Shown one piece after another: positions 1 through 10,774 of a stretch of 25,224 nt of DNA. The notes under the pieces were generated by a model. The model saw only the letters and a program-made list of their open reading frames with translations, was not told the DNA's origin and made no database searches. Source of the DNA: Guillardia theta CCMP2712 (Eukaryota > Cryptophyceae > Pyrenomonadales > Geminigeraceae). Numbering within the stretch: the stretch's first letter is position 1; every line of letters begins with the position of its first letter. The stretch is taken from the NCBI RefSeq assembly GCF_000315625.1, contig NW_005434473.1, positions 47,267 to 72,490 on the forward strand. The letters run 5' to 3'. The translations under genes and the position numbers were made by a program.

Positions 1-666
1 AGGAGAGCGAACCTGACGAGGTCAAGAGGGTACGTCATGATCACTGCCGTCACTCCAGCTAGCGATCCAGCTATCAAGTTCGTCAAGTTGCTGTGGACTA
101 TGACTTTCTTGAGGGCCAGCTTGTACTCCTCGTAGGACAAAAATCTGCAGTGGAAGAGCCTGTCAATGTGCAGGAGTAGAGAAGAGGAGGAAAAGTAGAG
201 GAGAGGAAGGGAAAATGTTTGTTCTAAATTTCCAACTCCTTCACCCCCATCTTTGGTCATCATCATCATCACCATCTCCTCCTCCTCCTCCTCCACCTCC
301 TCCTCCTCCATCTTCATCTCCATCATCGCTTCATCGTTACACCCAACACTTACGTGATCGACATGTACGGGACCACTCTGATCACAGCAGCTGAATTCCC
401 CCTGGAAGCGCATCAAACGACTGGAACAGGACAACGACGTTTCTGTAGCATCAAGGAAGAGCAATAGTTCCAGCAATACCTCCAGAACGCAAGAACCCCT
501 TCGTTCCTGTATATCTGAAAGCAGGGGAGAAGCGTCAAGAGCATCGCACCAACTTTTTCTTTGCAATCTCATCGGAGGAAGAATTCAGCATCATCTCTCT
601 ACATCGCATCCTCCCAACGCGCTGCCCCCCTCCCCCCAGACCTCGACTCTCTTCTTCTGCTCAGAT

Positions 667-705
<39 letters not shown>

Positions 706-1227
706 GCTATCCTGTCCATCCTCCTGTCCATCCTCTCACCTGCGGAATGTAGTGCATGTATCCCGGACCGTGAGCTGCTGTACTTGCTTTGCTGTTTCGC
801 AGAGCATGTCAACCCAGGCGCTCTCTCCCCTATCCTCCGACATCTCACCTGATCTGAAACAGAATTTTGATCTGCCAATACAGATTTAAGTTAGAAGATC
901 ACGGGCAGAAAGTTCCTCATCTCCATCATCTCCATCATGATCAGCAGCAGCACCAGCACTTCAAGTATTCTGTCTGATCTCCCTCCTCCTCCTCCTCCTC
1001 CTCCTCCTCCTCCTCCTCCTCCTCCTCCTCCTCCTCCACCATCACACCATCAACACCAACAATCATGATCACCCGCTCTACTGGAGCAATGCATGTTCTT
1101 GACACGATTCCCGCAACACTTCCTGCTCAGAAGATCAGTTCACGATCTGATCCCTGTGCAATCGAGAAGCGCACGGACCCGCAATCAGATATTCTTGGAT
1201 GTTGTTCTCTCCATCCCTGATTCCCAT
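1..1227 (-). CDS. Mitochondrial carrier family (SLC25) protein, 5' part, truncated by window edge
   Basis: Solute carrier expected in the inner mitochondrial membrane, moving a small metabolite or cofactor; the substrate is not decidable here. Exons on the minus strand: 1227-1179, 1122-1073, 871-849, 791-740, 514-480, 401-354 and 144 to beyond position 1. All introns are GT-AG and the phases agree at every junction. The start codon at 1227 is chosen because the frame is closed just upstream, giving MGIRDGENN before the first helix. The first carrier repeat has IAGSVAGIVSRT followed by the signature PVERIK; then come IYRNEGVLAFWRGNSAA and VVPYMSITFLSYEEYK; the second repeat starts IAGSLAGVTAV and carries the signature YPLDLVR. 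About 133 residues are visible, so the second half and the third repeat lie to the left. The EG-FWRGN pattern resembles the CoA/ADP carrier branch (SLC25A16/A42-like), an inference only. Confidence 0.9.
277..309. repeat. CTC/CCT triplet repeat in carrier intron
   Basis: An interrupted CTC run inside the 209-nt intron (353-145) of the carrier gene. It makes this intron much longer than the 56-78 nt introns nearby. Confidence 0.85.
668..705. repeat. CTGCTC hexanucleotide repeat in carrier intron
   Basis: About six copies of CTGCTC within the 225-nt intron (739-515) of the carrier gene. It produces a spurious Arg-Ser open frame on the minus strand. Confidence 0.9.
981..1037. repeat. CCT triplet repeat in carrier intron
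   Basis: An almost pure CCT run in the intron at 1072-872 of the carrier gene. Confidence 0.95.
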
Positions 1228-1954
1228 CTTTGGCTCTCAGATCTGAATCCCCATGTGAGCAGGCAGCCCTGAAAGCCGAACAATGCAGAAATTGCCCATG
1301 CCCATCTCCACAACTCACCGGATGAAGATATCAAGGTGGCAGATTTGACATCAAGTGGCTACGAGTGATGGGCTATCCTGAGTTGTACGAGAAGGCTGTC
1401 AGTGATCACGATGCTCCAACAAGCTCGTCATTAATGCCGCTCTTTATGCGAGGCCTTCAGCTCTATCGCATGACTGATCTCCCCACCTGCGTCCCCCCTT
1501 GAAACATCTCCTCTTCCATGCACCTTGCACTCATCTTCGCCATCCACTTTTGCTCCTTCCTTGTTGCATATAGCATCGCAAATTATCATTCTCACTTGCT
1601 GTATCCTATCCAAGCTTGTGCCAACATGCCCGTCTACCCTGGATTCTCGACCTCGTGTCAAAGTCCGTACCAGTACTGTCATGTGCTGCACAGTTCTGTC
1701 TGTCTTAAGATGCCATACGTTGACTCACTTCTTCGCTGTGCTATCATGTTCCCTTCTCCTCCTCCTCCTTCAGGCACGATCGCCCCTTCCTGCCATTCCC
1801 CTCTACTCATTTTCGCGGCCGTACGATTTATCATTTTCTTTCGCCATCAGGGAGGGGTGGGTCAGTTTTGTAAGGGGTGGTGGAGTAAACTGCCATTTAC
1901 TTCACCGGTACAAATGAAGTTTATTGTACGGGTACTATGCTAAACTTTCCGGGT

Positions 1955-2555
1955 CTGAGTGGGTAGGGTACAAGAAAGGGTAGGGTTATCAAAAAGGCTC
2001 AGGAACGAGCTTGCTGCCCGATCACGTTGGGGTAGGGGTATAGATGATACAGGGTAGGGGTGATCGAAATGGGGGGTAGGGGGTCAAGGAAACACGGTAG
2101 GGGTAAATCAATAAGGGGGTTAGGGTAGTGATAGATAGGGGTCAATCCATTCAAAATGACAGGTGAACATGGGTCATCTGAATTTATGTGTGGTGGGGTA
2201 CTTGACTTTGACACCGGTACTGGTATTTCACCATGGGTGGTCTTAAAATGAATGCATGGCAAGTTGGGAGTGAAAGGGTGGGTGATCCATGTTAAAGTCG
2301 CAGAGCAATTAGGGGGTACTTTTGAGGTAGACGAAGGGGTAGTGGGGTACCTGAAGAAATTCTCGGGGTTCTTGTGGGGTAGTAGGGATCAGGGTGGGGT
2401 ATAAGAAGGGGTAAACTCTCGATTTGGAAGGGGTAGTAGTGAGAGTACAAAAGGAACATCATTAGGGGGTGGGGTATGGCATTGGAATGTGCAAAGTAGG
2501 GGTACTGATTGTTATGTTGGTCGACCATTGAGGGTGGGGTGGTGCCCGTTAACTG
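1955..2555 (+). repeat. G-rich tract with dispersed GGGGTA motifs
   Basis: About 14 copies of GGGGTA plus many related runs such as GGGTAGGG occur on the plus strand at irregular spacing. Open frames here are translations of this bias, not genes. A G-rich strand of this kind could form G-quadruplexes, though the gaps are often long. Confidence 0.7.
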
Positions 2556-2639
2556 GATGATCATGAGTAAAACTATAACACATATTAGAGACTTTTGTAT
2601 TGGATCTTGGTCTTAAAATAGATTTTGGGATCGCCCACC

Positions 2640-2815
2640 ACACCGGCACGGTGCGCGGGCCGCCGGGCCGAGGCCCGGGCGGCTGCCGGTCCGTCGGAGG
2701 CACTGGTCAGTGGGCCCGCCCCGTCGGGGGGCGCGGCGGTCACCAGGGGTGCCGGAACCTCCGGAGACGCCAGTGCCGGCCCGGGCCGCGGGCGTCCCCC
2801 GACTCCCCAGTCACG
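2640..2815. other. GC-rich patch
   Basis: Dominated by CCGG, GGGCC and CGGCC strings, far more GC-rich than its surroundings. Open frames in both directions are short and match nothing I recognise. The nature of the patch is unknown; a CpG-rich regulatory island or a fragment of a repeat are possibilities. Confidence 0.5.
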
Positions 2816-3489
2816 GTATCCCACTTTACTACATGGCTGAGTTTTTACCAGCGGAATTTTCCGGTTGCCTGGTAAAAACACCGGTAGGAAACCCTCAAAT
2901 GAACCCCTACCTGTGAGACTCAAATCGGAGGGAATAGAGGCTCCGAGGTAAAAAAAAAACACCAAGAGGAGTTAGACATATCTGACGTTATTTTTAGCAA
3001 CATCAGGAGGTAGGGTGGTGTCATCATGTCAGTTCCCACAGAATCGCATCGATTCATGACATGACCCCGTTGATTTGTTTGAAAAATAAGCTGTTCGTAT
3101 CCGTTTTTCTACCCTGGTTTTCATTCTAAAAGGACCCGGTGGTATCTACTGGTCAGCGAAAAAAAATCCCGAAGCAGGCACAGGGCTCTTGTATATCTAT
3201 TCTCTGCCTGGGGGTGGTATTTGTCAGTCGGAAGCTCTTGTACGTCTCAAGCGACGCAGGAAGCATGGAATGTCAAGAGAAGAGGATATGGAATATTACC
3301 TTTGTTCTACTTAGAGAATATTGAACCTCAGAGAAGTCAAAATCGGACTCCCAACTGATCTCGAAAAAGGGTCAAGGAGGCAGGGTATTGATGACCGGTA
3401 CTGTTTCGGATCCTCATAGGCTCTTCATGGCGAGGTCGTGACCATGCCCTTGTCTGGTAAAGACCTTCCGCCCTCTTGTACCCCCTACC

Positions 3490-4900
3490 CCCTTTATTGT
3501 TCTCAGGACCCCGTAGATGAGTAAAGTATCTGATTCCGACACTATTACCCCTACTTTTCTATCATCAGTACCCCCCAAATTGGTTCAAATATTGTCATAT
3601 CGTCAAATGACCCGGCACCACCCTACGTGGCCGTGCAACTTTCGGTACCCTACCCACCCGGTCAAGTTTAGAGTCTTTTACTACGAAAATATCATTCAGG
3701 TAACACACACCCTTGATATGACCTCCCACCTACCCAAGCAATCAACCACGTAGTGATTTCCCCTTTTGTACCCACCCATATCACACAAACCAACATGCAC
3801 ATTCACGTAGTACCGGTGTATGTCTCCAAGTACCCCCATCTCCTACCTTCCACCTTTTTTCACTAAATCCATTCAGATCGCTATATCTTTCAGGGACCCC
3901 TCGTCGGGCTGACCCACCCTTTTCTCTCCACTACCCCTCAAGTGTGCATAAGAAGCCGCAGCCCAAAACTTTCTCGGCAAAAGCTCTTATACAGATAGTC
4001 TCCCTTGAGATATTTCTGTACCCCCACCCCCTCATTGACTCCAACCTCTCCTCAGACCCATCAACCGAAGCAGTCTACAAATGGATTTAAAAGGGCTCTA
4101 TATCATTTTATTGTATATCACTTTTTATTCGTAAAACTTTTTGTGGGAGTCACCAAAAGGGTACCCCCCGAGGGGTTTAAGCGACCATCCACCCCTACCC
4201 CCGAGTGTACCCCTCGGCTTCTCCCCGAGCCTTGGTGGATATCCTTTCATCACTACCCCTTCTATTTGTATCAGAAATTTGGAGCACCCCCACATAGTAC
4301 CCCTTCTCCACCTTCGGAGTTTTACCTAGGTACCCTGGGTGGGTACCCCCACCCCTCCCTCCTAACATTCGGAACCAGACAAGATGAAAAGTACCCCCAC
4401 CTACGGGGTAACACGGTAGAAACACTTCCCACCACCCTCAAGTCCAATTTCAAAAATGTACCCCTACCCCCTATGCTGACTTGAAGTACCCACCTTATTT
4501 AGAGCACAAAATACCATGAACTTGTCCACCACCCCTCCATAATCAGAGACTGAACCCCCCACCCACCCCTTCGTGTTTAAGACTCCCTGTCCAATCCAAC
4601 CCCCTTTGTATCAACACCAATCACCCCTACCCCCTTCTTCACTCTGAAGTTGATATGATCAGGTCCTCACCCACAGCGATGACTTTGGACTGTACCCCCC
4701 ACCCCCTTTTTTGCTCCAGGCAACTTCCACATCCCTATAGTACCCCTCCCACAAAATGAAAATGTACCCGTTCTTTCCCGGAACACACCAGCAAGAAATC
4801 ACGAGTACCGGTCATAAAAAACCCCTACCCCCTATTACTCAACAATCCACCCCCTAAACCGACCCTGCAAACCCTGACCACCATCGGGCAGACATACTAC
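3490..4900 (+). repeat. C-rich tract with dispersed TACCCC motifs
   Basis: The plus strand carries many TACCCC, ACCCCC and CCACCCC strings, the reverse complement of the tract at 1955-2555. Together they form a mirrored pair around a GC-rich and neutral centre. Proline-rich open frames here are compositional. Confidence 0.7.
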
Positions 4901-5506
4901 CCCACCCCCTTCCACCTCGCACTCGTTTCCACCTTCTTCCCTCCACCTGCTACCCTCACACCTTCACTCCCATTACCCCACCCTCCTCCTCCTCCTCCTA
5001 CCTCCCTCCCTCCTCCCTCCCCCTCTCCCTCCCCGTCCTCTTGCTCCACCCCCCTCCTTCCTTGCGCCTCCCCTCCGGATCCTTGCGAGCTTCTCTTCTC
5101 CCGACTTCTTCGATCTGTATCTGACCCCTTTGCCCCTCCTTCCTCCTTCCGACTTCATCCGCTCGCCGTCCCCTTTGCTTTCGCAACTTCCCGGAACATA
5201 TCTCCTTTCCTCTCCATCCCGCCTCCTTCCTGACGAGTGACCTCTCCCTCCGCTTCGTACCTTCACTGTTTCCGAGAGCAAGCTGTGAATCAACTGCATT
5301 CTCACTGATCCAAAATCTTCTCAGCATCTACTGCCCCACCCACCGACTCTGCTTCCTGTTCCGAGCAACCTGCCAATACGTGTCATTCGTGTACATCCCG
5401 TCAGGGTGGAGGGGAGCAAAGCGCAGGCGACGGTGCTAGCCTTGCGATTTCTGCCTACTCCGCCACAGGGCGTGCAGACCCTGGCGAAACACAAACTGCA
5501 CAAGCC

Positions 5507-6319
5507 ATGCTCGCGCCGAGAGTCGCTCGAGTGTTTCCTCGCAGGAGGAGGAACGAGAGAGAGATAGACTCGAACAGGAGGGAGGAGATCGTGCTCACAG
5601 CGGCCGACATCACCAACATGTTCTACATGCGGCAGGCGGAAGCTGCCGAGAGCCTGGTAAGTCTCATGATAGCTGTTGCCACGCGTGTTGGTGTGAGGAC
5701 GATGAACTCGAATACTCTGCCTGCCTCCTGCTTTCCACGTGCGTGTAAAGGTCCTGCACTTACGATGCTGTTGTTGATTGTTGTTCCACCAAACCCTTGA
5801 ACAGACAGCTACTCTCCTCCCCTTCCTCCCCCTTCCGATCCTCCCCCGCCCTCCCTGCTGCCATCGCTGCTCTCCCTCTCTTACACGTGCTTTCAGGGGA
5901 TCTCGCTGACGGCGCTGAAGAACGCGTGCAAGCAAGTGGGGATCGAGCACTGGCCGTACGCGAGGTCGACAGCAAGCAGAATACAAAAGAGCAACCTGAT
6001 GATGTCAAACAATCAGCATGGAGGCGTCGACGCGCCCAACATGCCGGCGGAGCGAAGTCACTACGCTGATGTTATCAACGGGTCGGCCAGCGTCGCCACA
6101 AGAGCGCTGAGCAGCTTTCCTGACGCTGCTGCTATCAGCAACGTAACGCAGCATTGCTGGTCAGCTGGCTCTGTCAGCATAGGAGAAGTCCCGAGGAAGA
6201 GGAAGGCAAGTGCGGAGGATTGGGAGACGACGTGGTTCTATCCCTCAGGCCGCCAGGTGTCGGAGAACGATCTTGCATGCTTGCTGTCTGAAAGTCTGGT
6301 ACATGTCATCGAAGGATGA
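5507..6319 (+). CDS. RWP-RK domain transcription factor-like protein
   Basis: Two exons, 5507-5656 and 5897-6319, joined in phase 0 by a GTAAGT...TTTCAG intron; 190 residues from the ATG at 5507. The frame stays open upstream to 5309 with a possible acceptor at 5323-5324, so the protein may begin earlier. Residues about 27-75 match the RWP-RK pattern: acidic-hydrophobic start (LTAADITNMF), AAESLGISLTALKNACKQ, then GIEHWPYAR. RWP-RK proteins are DNA-binding factors acting in the nucleus, in plants and algae in nitrogen response and gametogenesis. Here the name-giving RWPxRK is HWPYAR, so the first Arg and the RK pair are altered. A basic PRKRK at about residues 149-153 is a candidate nuclear signal. 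An Arg-rich stretch precedes the domain. The remaining C-terminus is not recognised. It converges on the ABCG gene. Confidence 0.75.
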
Positions 6320-6953
6320 GTAGAAGGGAGGAGGAGCCGGCAAGTGCTGGACCCATGATGGGAGGGGTGAATGAGGAGACGGCAGCATCTCTTTCTCCTT
6401 GCGGTGGTGAGGGTGGGACGTCAAGGTATCACAAGCAGGCAGCGACATGGCGACGGCGATGATGAGGATGAGGATGTTCTTTGTCATGAAAGCTTCTCCT
6501 TGCTGTCCTTGAATGTTTCAAAATGAAATTCTTCTTGACATTCCATCAGCACAGTTTTCCCGGTATTGAATTGTTGAATTGGTAAATTGTAATCAAAATT
6601 GCCTCGTGATGGCGTTGAAAGAAAAGTGTTAGAGGGTGCGATGGGACGAAAAGATGTAAGAAAGAAGTGTTGGTCACAGACGGCAAGAGGCAGGAAGGTG
6701 AAGGGAAACATCAACATGCAAGTGAAAAGATTCAGGCGGACAGAATAGGATAATCGGCAGAATGATAATGTCTCTGTCCATTCCTGCCATGTTGAGCAGA
6801 ACTCAATCAAGAAATGTCACGTGGTTTTCAGGGCAAACTGAAAGAGTAGTCTCTCTTCCAACAAGACATTCTTTCATTGTATCATAGCAAACAAAAGCAC
6901 ACACACCCTCCCACTTTCTCTCTCATTCCTCCTCCTCCTCCTCCTCCTGCTCT
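6320..6953. other. Convergent intergenic region, nothing recognised
   Basis: Lies between the stop codons of the RWP-RK gene (plus) and the ABCG gene (minus). It should hold both 3' untranslated regions. A short CCT run sits just beside the ABCG stop codon. No RNA gene or exon was recognised. Confidence 0.5.
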
Positions 6954-9003
6954 CTAGGCAAGCGCAAACCCTCTCGCCTTCTTGGTGAGGACGATGAGAG
7001 CAGCGAAGCGGAAGAAGAAGAAGATTCCCACGAGGATCAGCCCGTACGCCCACCAGAGGTCCGGCTTGATGTCATTGGACTCCAGCAGCTGGGCACATGC
7101 TGGGCGTTGGAAGTCCCTGCAGCCGTTCTGGAACTCGTTGAGCAGGAAGAGGTTGATGCCGAACTTGAGGGAGCACAGATACTGGGCCCAACGGATCCAT
7201 ACGGGGATCTGCTGGATCTTGATGAAGAAGCCCGCAAAGAGGATCTGAGGGACGAAGATGGCCGGCGCCGCCTGCATGGCTACCTGAACGTTGGACGCCC
7301 AGCAGCCGGCGAAGAGGGCGGTGGAGGAGGCGGCGACGCCGATTAGCCAGTGGGCGATCACGTGGAGGATGAAGGAGCCATGAAACGCCTCAATCCAGTA
7401 GGCGATGAGGAAGGTGATGATGGACGTGCTGAAGGTCAGGGGGATCTCGGTGCACAGCTTCGACCAGAAGTAGGGGACGGCGCTGTACGTTCCCGTCGCG
7501 TACTCGCGGACGAACCGGGGACGCTCGGAGGGGAACAGGAGGATCACTGGCTGGGAGGCCCCGAACATGCCGCTGATGGCAAGGTTGGCCAGAGCTCCGA
7601 AGTGCGACGCGATGTCAGTGCCGTTGCCGATCTTGTAGAAGATGAGGGAGAAGATGAGGGTCAGTATGACGGCAGAACCGTACCTCGCCCCAGCGTACCC
7701 TTGTCCCTCAGCACACTCTGTACCTCCCTCTTCCCGAGGACGATGAACTGGGTCAGCCATCCTGCCTGCTGCCGCTGGATCTTCTTGAGAGACGCTACGT
7801 CCTCCGTGTTGCTGGCCAGGCTGTGAACGTCCCTCTCCCCCTCGACTTCTCGTACTGCTCGCACACAGCCACCAGCTTCTCCTTCTCCTCCGTCTGCATG
7901 AGGAACATCACGTGGTCAGCCGGGTTGGTCTCTGGGGGAATGGGACGCTCGATGGACGCAAGGTACGACCCCATGTCATGCACGGAGCCGTCGTAGAACG
8001 TCCTGCCGTCGCAGAGCAGGAGGACGCGGTCGAAGAGATGAAAGACCTCTGATGAAGGCTGGTGGATGGTACAGAGGACAGTACATCCCAGCGCCGCAAG
8101 GTCCTTGAGAGCGTTGACGACGTTGTAGGCAGCGTATGAGTCGAGGCCGGACGTCGGCTCGTCGAGGAAGAGGATGGAGGGGAAGTGATGATCTCAACGC
8201 CGATGCTGGTGCGCCTGGAGGAGGAGCAAGTTCAGAAGAGAGGAGGAGAGGGGGAAGAAAGCACTAGGGGAGTAGCGGAGGGGAGGGGAGACAATAGAAA
8301 AGTGATGAGAGACGATATGAAGAGGAGGAGGAGGAGGAGGAGGAGGAGGAGGAGGAGGAGGAGGAGGAGGAGGAGGAGGAAGCACAGACCTCTTCTCTCC
8401 TCCCGAGATGCCCTTGATGAGCTCGTTTCCGATCACTGTGTCGGCGCACTTGTCAAGGTGGAGGATGCTGATAACGTCCTCGATCATCGTCTCTCGTTCT
8501 TCCTTGGTGACCTCCGGCGGCAGCCGCAGCCTCGCACTGAACTCCAGGGCCTCGCGCGGGGTGGCAGTAGGGCAGAGCGCGTCCTCCTGCGTCACGTAGG
8601 CCACGTTGGGGCCGATCTCCTCTGCGCTGATCTCATGCCCGTTGACGGTGAACTTGGAGGTGACAACGTGCCCGTTCATGGACATGATCCTGCCGCTGAG
8701 CACGTTCAGCAGCGACGTCTTGCCGCTCCCACTCGCGCCCATGATGGCGATCACCTCGCCGGGGTTCGCACTCCCCGACAGGTTCTTCAGCACCCGCGGG
8801 TCCTTCCCTGAGCCTCCAATCACCTTGGGGGAGAGGGTGAAGGAGACGTCGGACCAGGCGAAGTGAGCCTTCTGCCCTACCCTGATCGCGCTCTCCTTGA
8901 CCGATCGCCTCCCCATGCTCATCGTCGTCTCCCCTCCTGCCTCCAGCGCGCTCACGTTCTTCATCTCCTCGTTGCTCACCGTCTGGATTTCCCCTGAAGA
9001 CAT
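6954..9003 (-). CDS. ABCG (White-type) half-transporter, frame broken three times
   Basis: ATP-driven membrane exporter of about 625 residues when read across the breaks, normal for an ABCG half-transporter. Exon 1 is 9003-8390; the ATG directly follows an acceptor-like CAG, so an upstream untranslated exon is likely. Intron 8389-8215 contains a TCC repeat. Exon 2 is 8214-6954. ATP-binding domain: Walker A GASGSGKTS, Q-loop region YVTQEDALCPTATPREAL, signature GISGGEKR, Walker B ILFLDEPTSGLDS, H-loop TIHQPSSE. The C-terminal ABC2 membrane domain (from about 7690) starts ARYGSAVILTLIFSLIFY and has about six hydrophobic segments, ending KKARGFALA. Conserved sequence jumps frame near 8180, 7838 and 7695, each time as if one G were missing from a G run. 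This is either assembly error or a decayed gene. Substrate unknown. Confidence 0.9.
8318..8380. repeat. GGA triplet repeat in ABCG intron
   Basis: A pure GGA run on the plus strand (TCC on the sense strand) filling much of the 175-nt ABCG intron. Confidence 0.95.
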
Positions 9004-9059
9004 CTGCGCAGAGCGGGTTACTAGAAAAATTCGGGCATGAGCAGAACACTGAAGGGGGA

Positions 9060-9115
9060 GCAGGAGCAGGAGGAGCAGGAGGAGCAGGAGCAGGAGGAGC
9101 AGGAGGAGCTCAGCA
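9060..9115. repeat. GGAGCA/GGA repeat upstream of ABCG start
   Basis: An imperfect repeat of GGAGCAGGAGGAGCA type, 57 bases upstream of the ABCG start codon. It would lie in the 5' untranslated region or its intron. Confidence 0.8.
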
Positions 9116-9674
9116 GGAGAGGTAGTGTCCGTGGTATTGTAGTTAAGTTTCAACATGTTATCCTCCAGTCACGCTGCACCAAGTTTGCAACTAGTGTGCC
9201 CGAGTCTACTTTGCTCTGCAGCAATGATCCACGTGCAACGCACTCAACCCTCTCTCTCTTCTTCTCATCCCCTCCCTGCTCAACTCTTCCTATCGGACAT
9301 CTAGTCGCTCCATGTCCTCCTTCCTCCTGGCACCATCTTCCCAGGCTCGTCTCCTTCCTCCACCTTCTCCTCCTCCCTTCGTTGCTCGTTTCTTCCATCT
9401 ACTCCCTTCATGCTTCTGCCTTGTGTCAATGACCCCTACCCCCCATTAGTCTTTCAGTGACTATTCCACCCCCACCCAATACCACCCCAGTAGTCCTATC
9501 CTTGTATTGTCAAAGTATACCCTACTGTTTACTTGAAAAATCTGTTGAATACACCCGTACCTTTAGATGTAATGCTGCATCCACCCTTCCTTCAACATCT
9601 CATGACCCCCCATCACCCAGACATATACTACCCCACCTCCTTGCTCCTTCACTCTGCAATCAAGATCGCAAGTC

Positions 9675-9686
9675 CCTTATATAAGG
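9675..9686. promoter_or_regulatory. CArG-box-like palindrome
   Basis: The perfect palindrome CCTTATATAAGG fits the CC(A/T)6GG site bound by MADS-box factors. It lies about 670 bases upstream of the ABCG start codon. A function is inferred from sequence only, and a chance match is possible. Confidence 0.3.
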
Positions 9687-9694
9687 CCTTGTAG

Positions 9695-9737
9695 GTGGTC
9701 CTAGCACATAGGCCCCTCCCATAAATGCTAGGACCAC
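9695..9737. repeat. 12-bp inverted repeat, hairpin with 19-nt loop
   Basis: GTGGTCCTAGCA at 9695-9706 is exactly complementary to TGCTAGGACCAC at 9726-9737. It opens a cluster of TAGGACC-like words that extends to about 9870. Confidence 0.6.
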
Positions 9738-10774
9738 TCCTAGGAATCAGTAGGACCCCAGGCCGTAGACAGGACTCTTTGTACCGGTCCCAACTGGAAT
9801 TTGACTCAAGTATGATCAGGTCCTATGACCTACGGTCAAGATAACTAGGACCAGGTCGTATGGACACTGGACAGAATGTCCTTGGGCTCAGCGGCTACCG
9901 TCGAGTTGCAGTGCGGCAGGTCACCCGGCGAGTCTGTCACTTGGGCCAGTGGGCGACGGAAAATCATGTCTCCGAGACGGGCCCTCTTACTGACTGAGTA
10001 CTCACAGACAAGACGTCTCAGGTGATCCGACTTGCAAACGCATCCGGTCCAGGATCTTTCGTCAGCTCAAGGCCTCCCTGTCACCTTCGGTGCGATCATC
10101 GCAGGTAGGTGAAGGTATCAGTTACGTTTGGGGCCGGGACAGCAGTTGGCAGGATTGGGTTTGGTTCTCGCTGTCTTTTCTCTTCTCGCCGGTTGGCCTG
10201 TGCGACAGTGTCAGAGTCAAGCCTCCTCGACTCTCCTGATTGTCCTCGTACAGTACTGATTTTTAACTCACAGACTCAGTGGAAGAAGAGTTCTCACTGG
10301 CGCGGCACAGTCATGCCGCAGTGCCGGGCCGGGCTGGCAGCGTCCGCCGGGCAACAGTCGGCCTACACAGTTTGAAAGTGACTCACATTGACTGACATCT
10401 CATTTACGTTCATTCAATGCACAACTTTTTTTCTAATAGGCATGATTATGCGCCAGGTGGCTGCCAGGCTGCCGCAGTCACTGCGCGGCCCGGGCCCCCA
10501 GCCCCGCCGGGAGTCAGTCAAGTCAGTCCGCGGCGCGGCCCTGGCGGGCTGGCGGCGGGGCCAACCCGGCCCTCACAAGTTATGGGACAGGCTTCAACAT
10601 AGTAGTACGGTAGCCCCGCCGGCAGTATCATGATCGCTCTACCACCATACTCAGAACTTCTGAAACAGCCAGGTCGGCCCCTTTGCAATCATACTATGAT
10701 AGTATGAGCCAGTAACTCGTGAAACTGTTGCCGAACTTCGGAAGCTTCAACTGAGGCCGCAGTAGGTGAGCGGT

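Larger units (their letters stand above)
1228..5324. other. Large divergent intergenic region between carrier and RWP-RK genes
   Basis: No convincing exon is seen in these 4.1 kb. From 1228 to about 1950 the sequence is unremarkable apart from pyrimidine-rich stretches. From about 1955 to 2555 the plus strand is G-rich with repeated GGGGTA. 2640-2815 is very GC-rich. 2830-3480 is neutral. From about 3490 to 4900 the plus strand is C-rich with repeated TACCCC and CCCACCCC. 4970-5240 is a CT-rich tract next to the RWP-RK gene. Promoters for both flanking genes presumably lie here, but no core element could be assigned. Confidence 0.6.
9004..10774. other. Intergenic region upstream of ABCG, with motif islands
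   Basis: No exon was recognised. 9060-9115 is a GGAGCA/GGA repeat just upstream of the ABCG start. 9430-9660 is C-rich with ACCCC strings. 9675-9870 has a palindrome and repeated TAGGACC motifs. About 9880-10280 has many GTCAG/CTCAG-like words. 10300-10620 has very GC-rich stretches. 10775 is the stop codon of the aquaporin gene, so the right end should hold its 3' untranslated region. Confidence 0.5.

Noticed and set aside
2585-2965. Open frames across the GC-rich patch
   Set aside because: Overlapping frames in several directions with biased Pro/Ala/Gly/Arg composition and no motif; expected from GC-rich DNA.
1955-4900. Telomere or subtelomere repeats
   Set aside because: GGGGTA words are dispersed with irregular spacing, occur in both orientations, and ordinary genes lie on both sides.
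7690-8185. Programmed ribosomal frameshifting in the ABCG gene
   Set aside because: Three shifts in plain G runs, without slippery heptamers or a recognisable downstream structure, are better explained by sequence error or decay.
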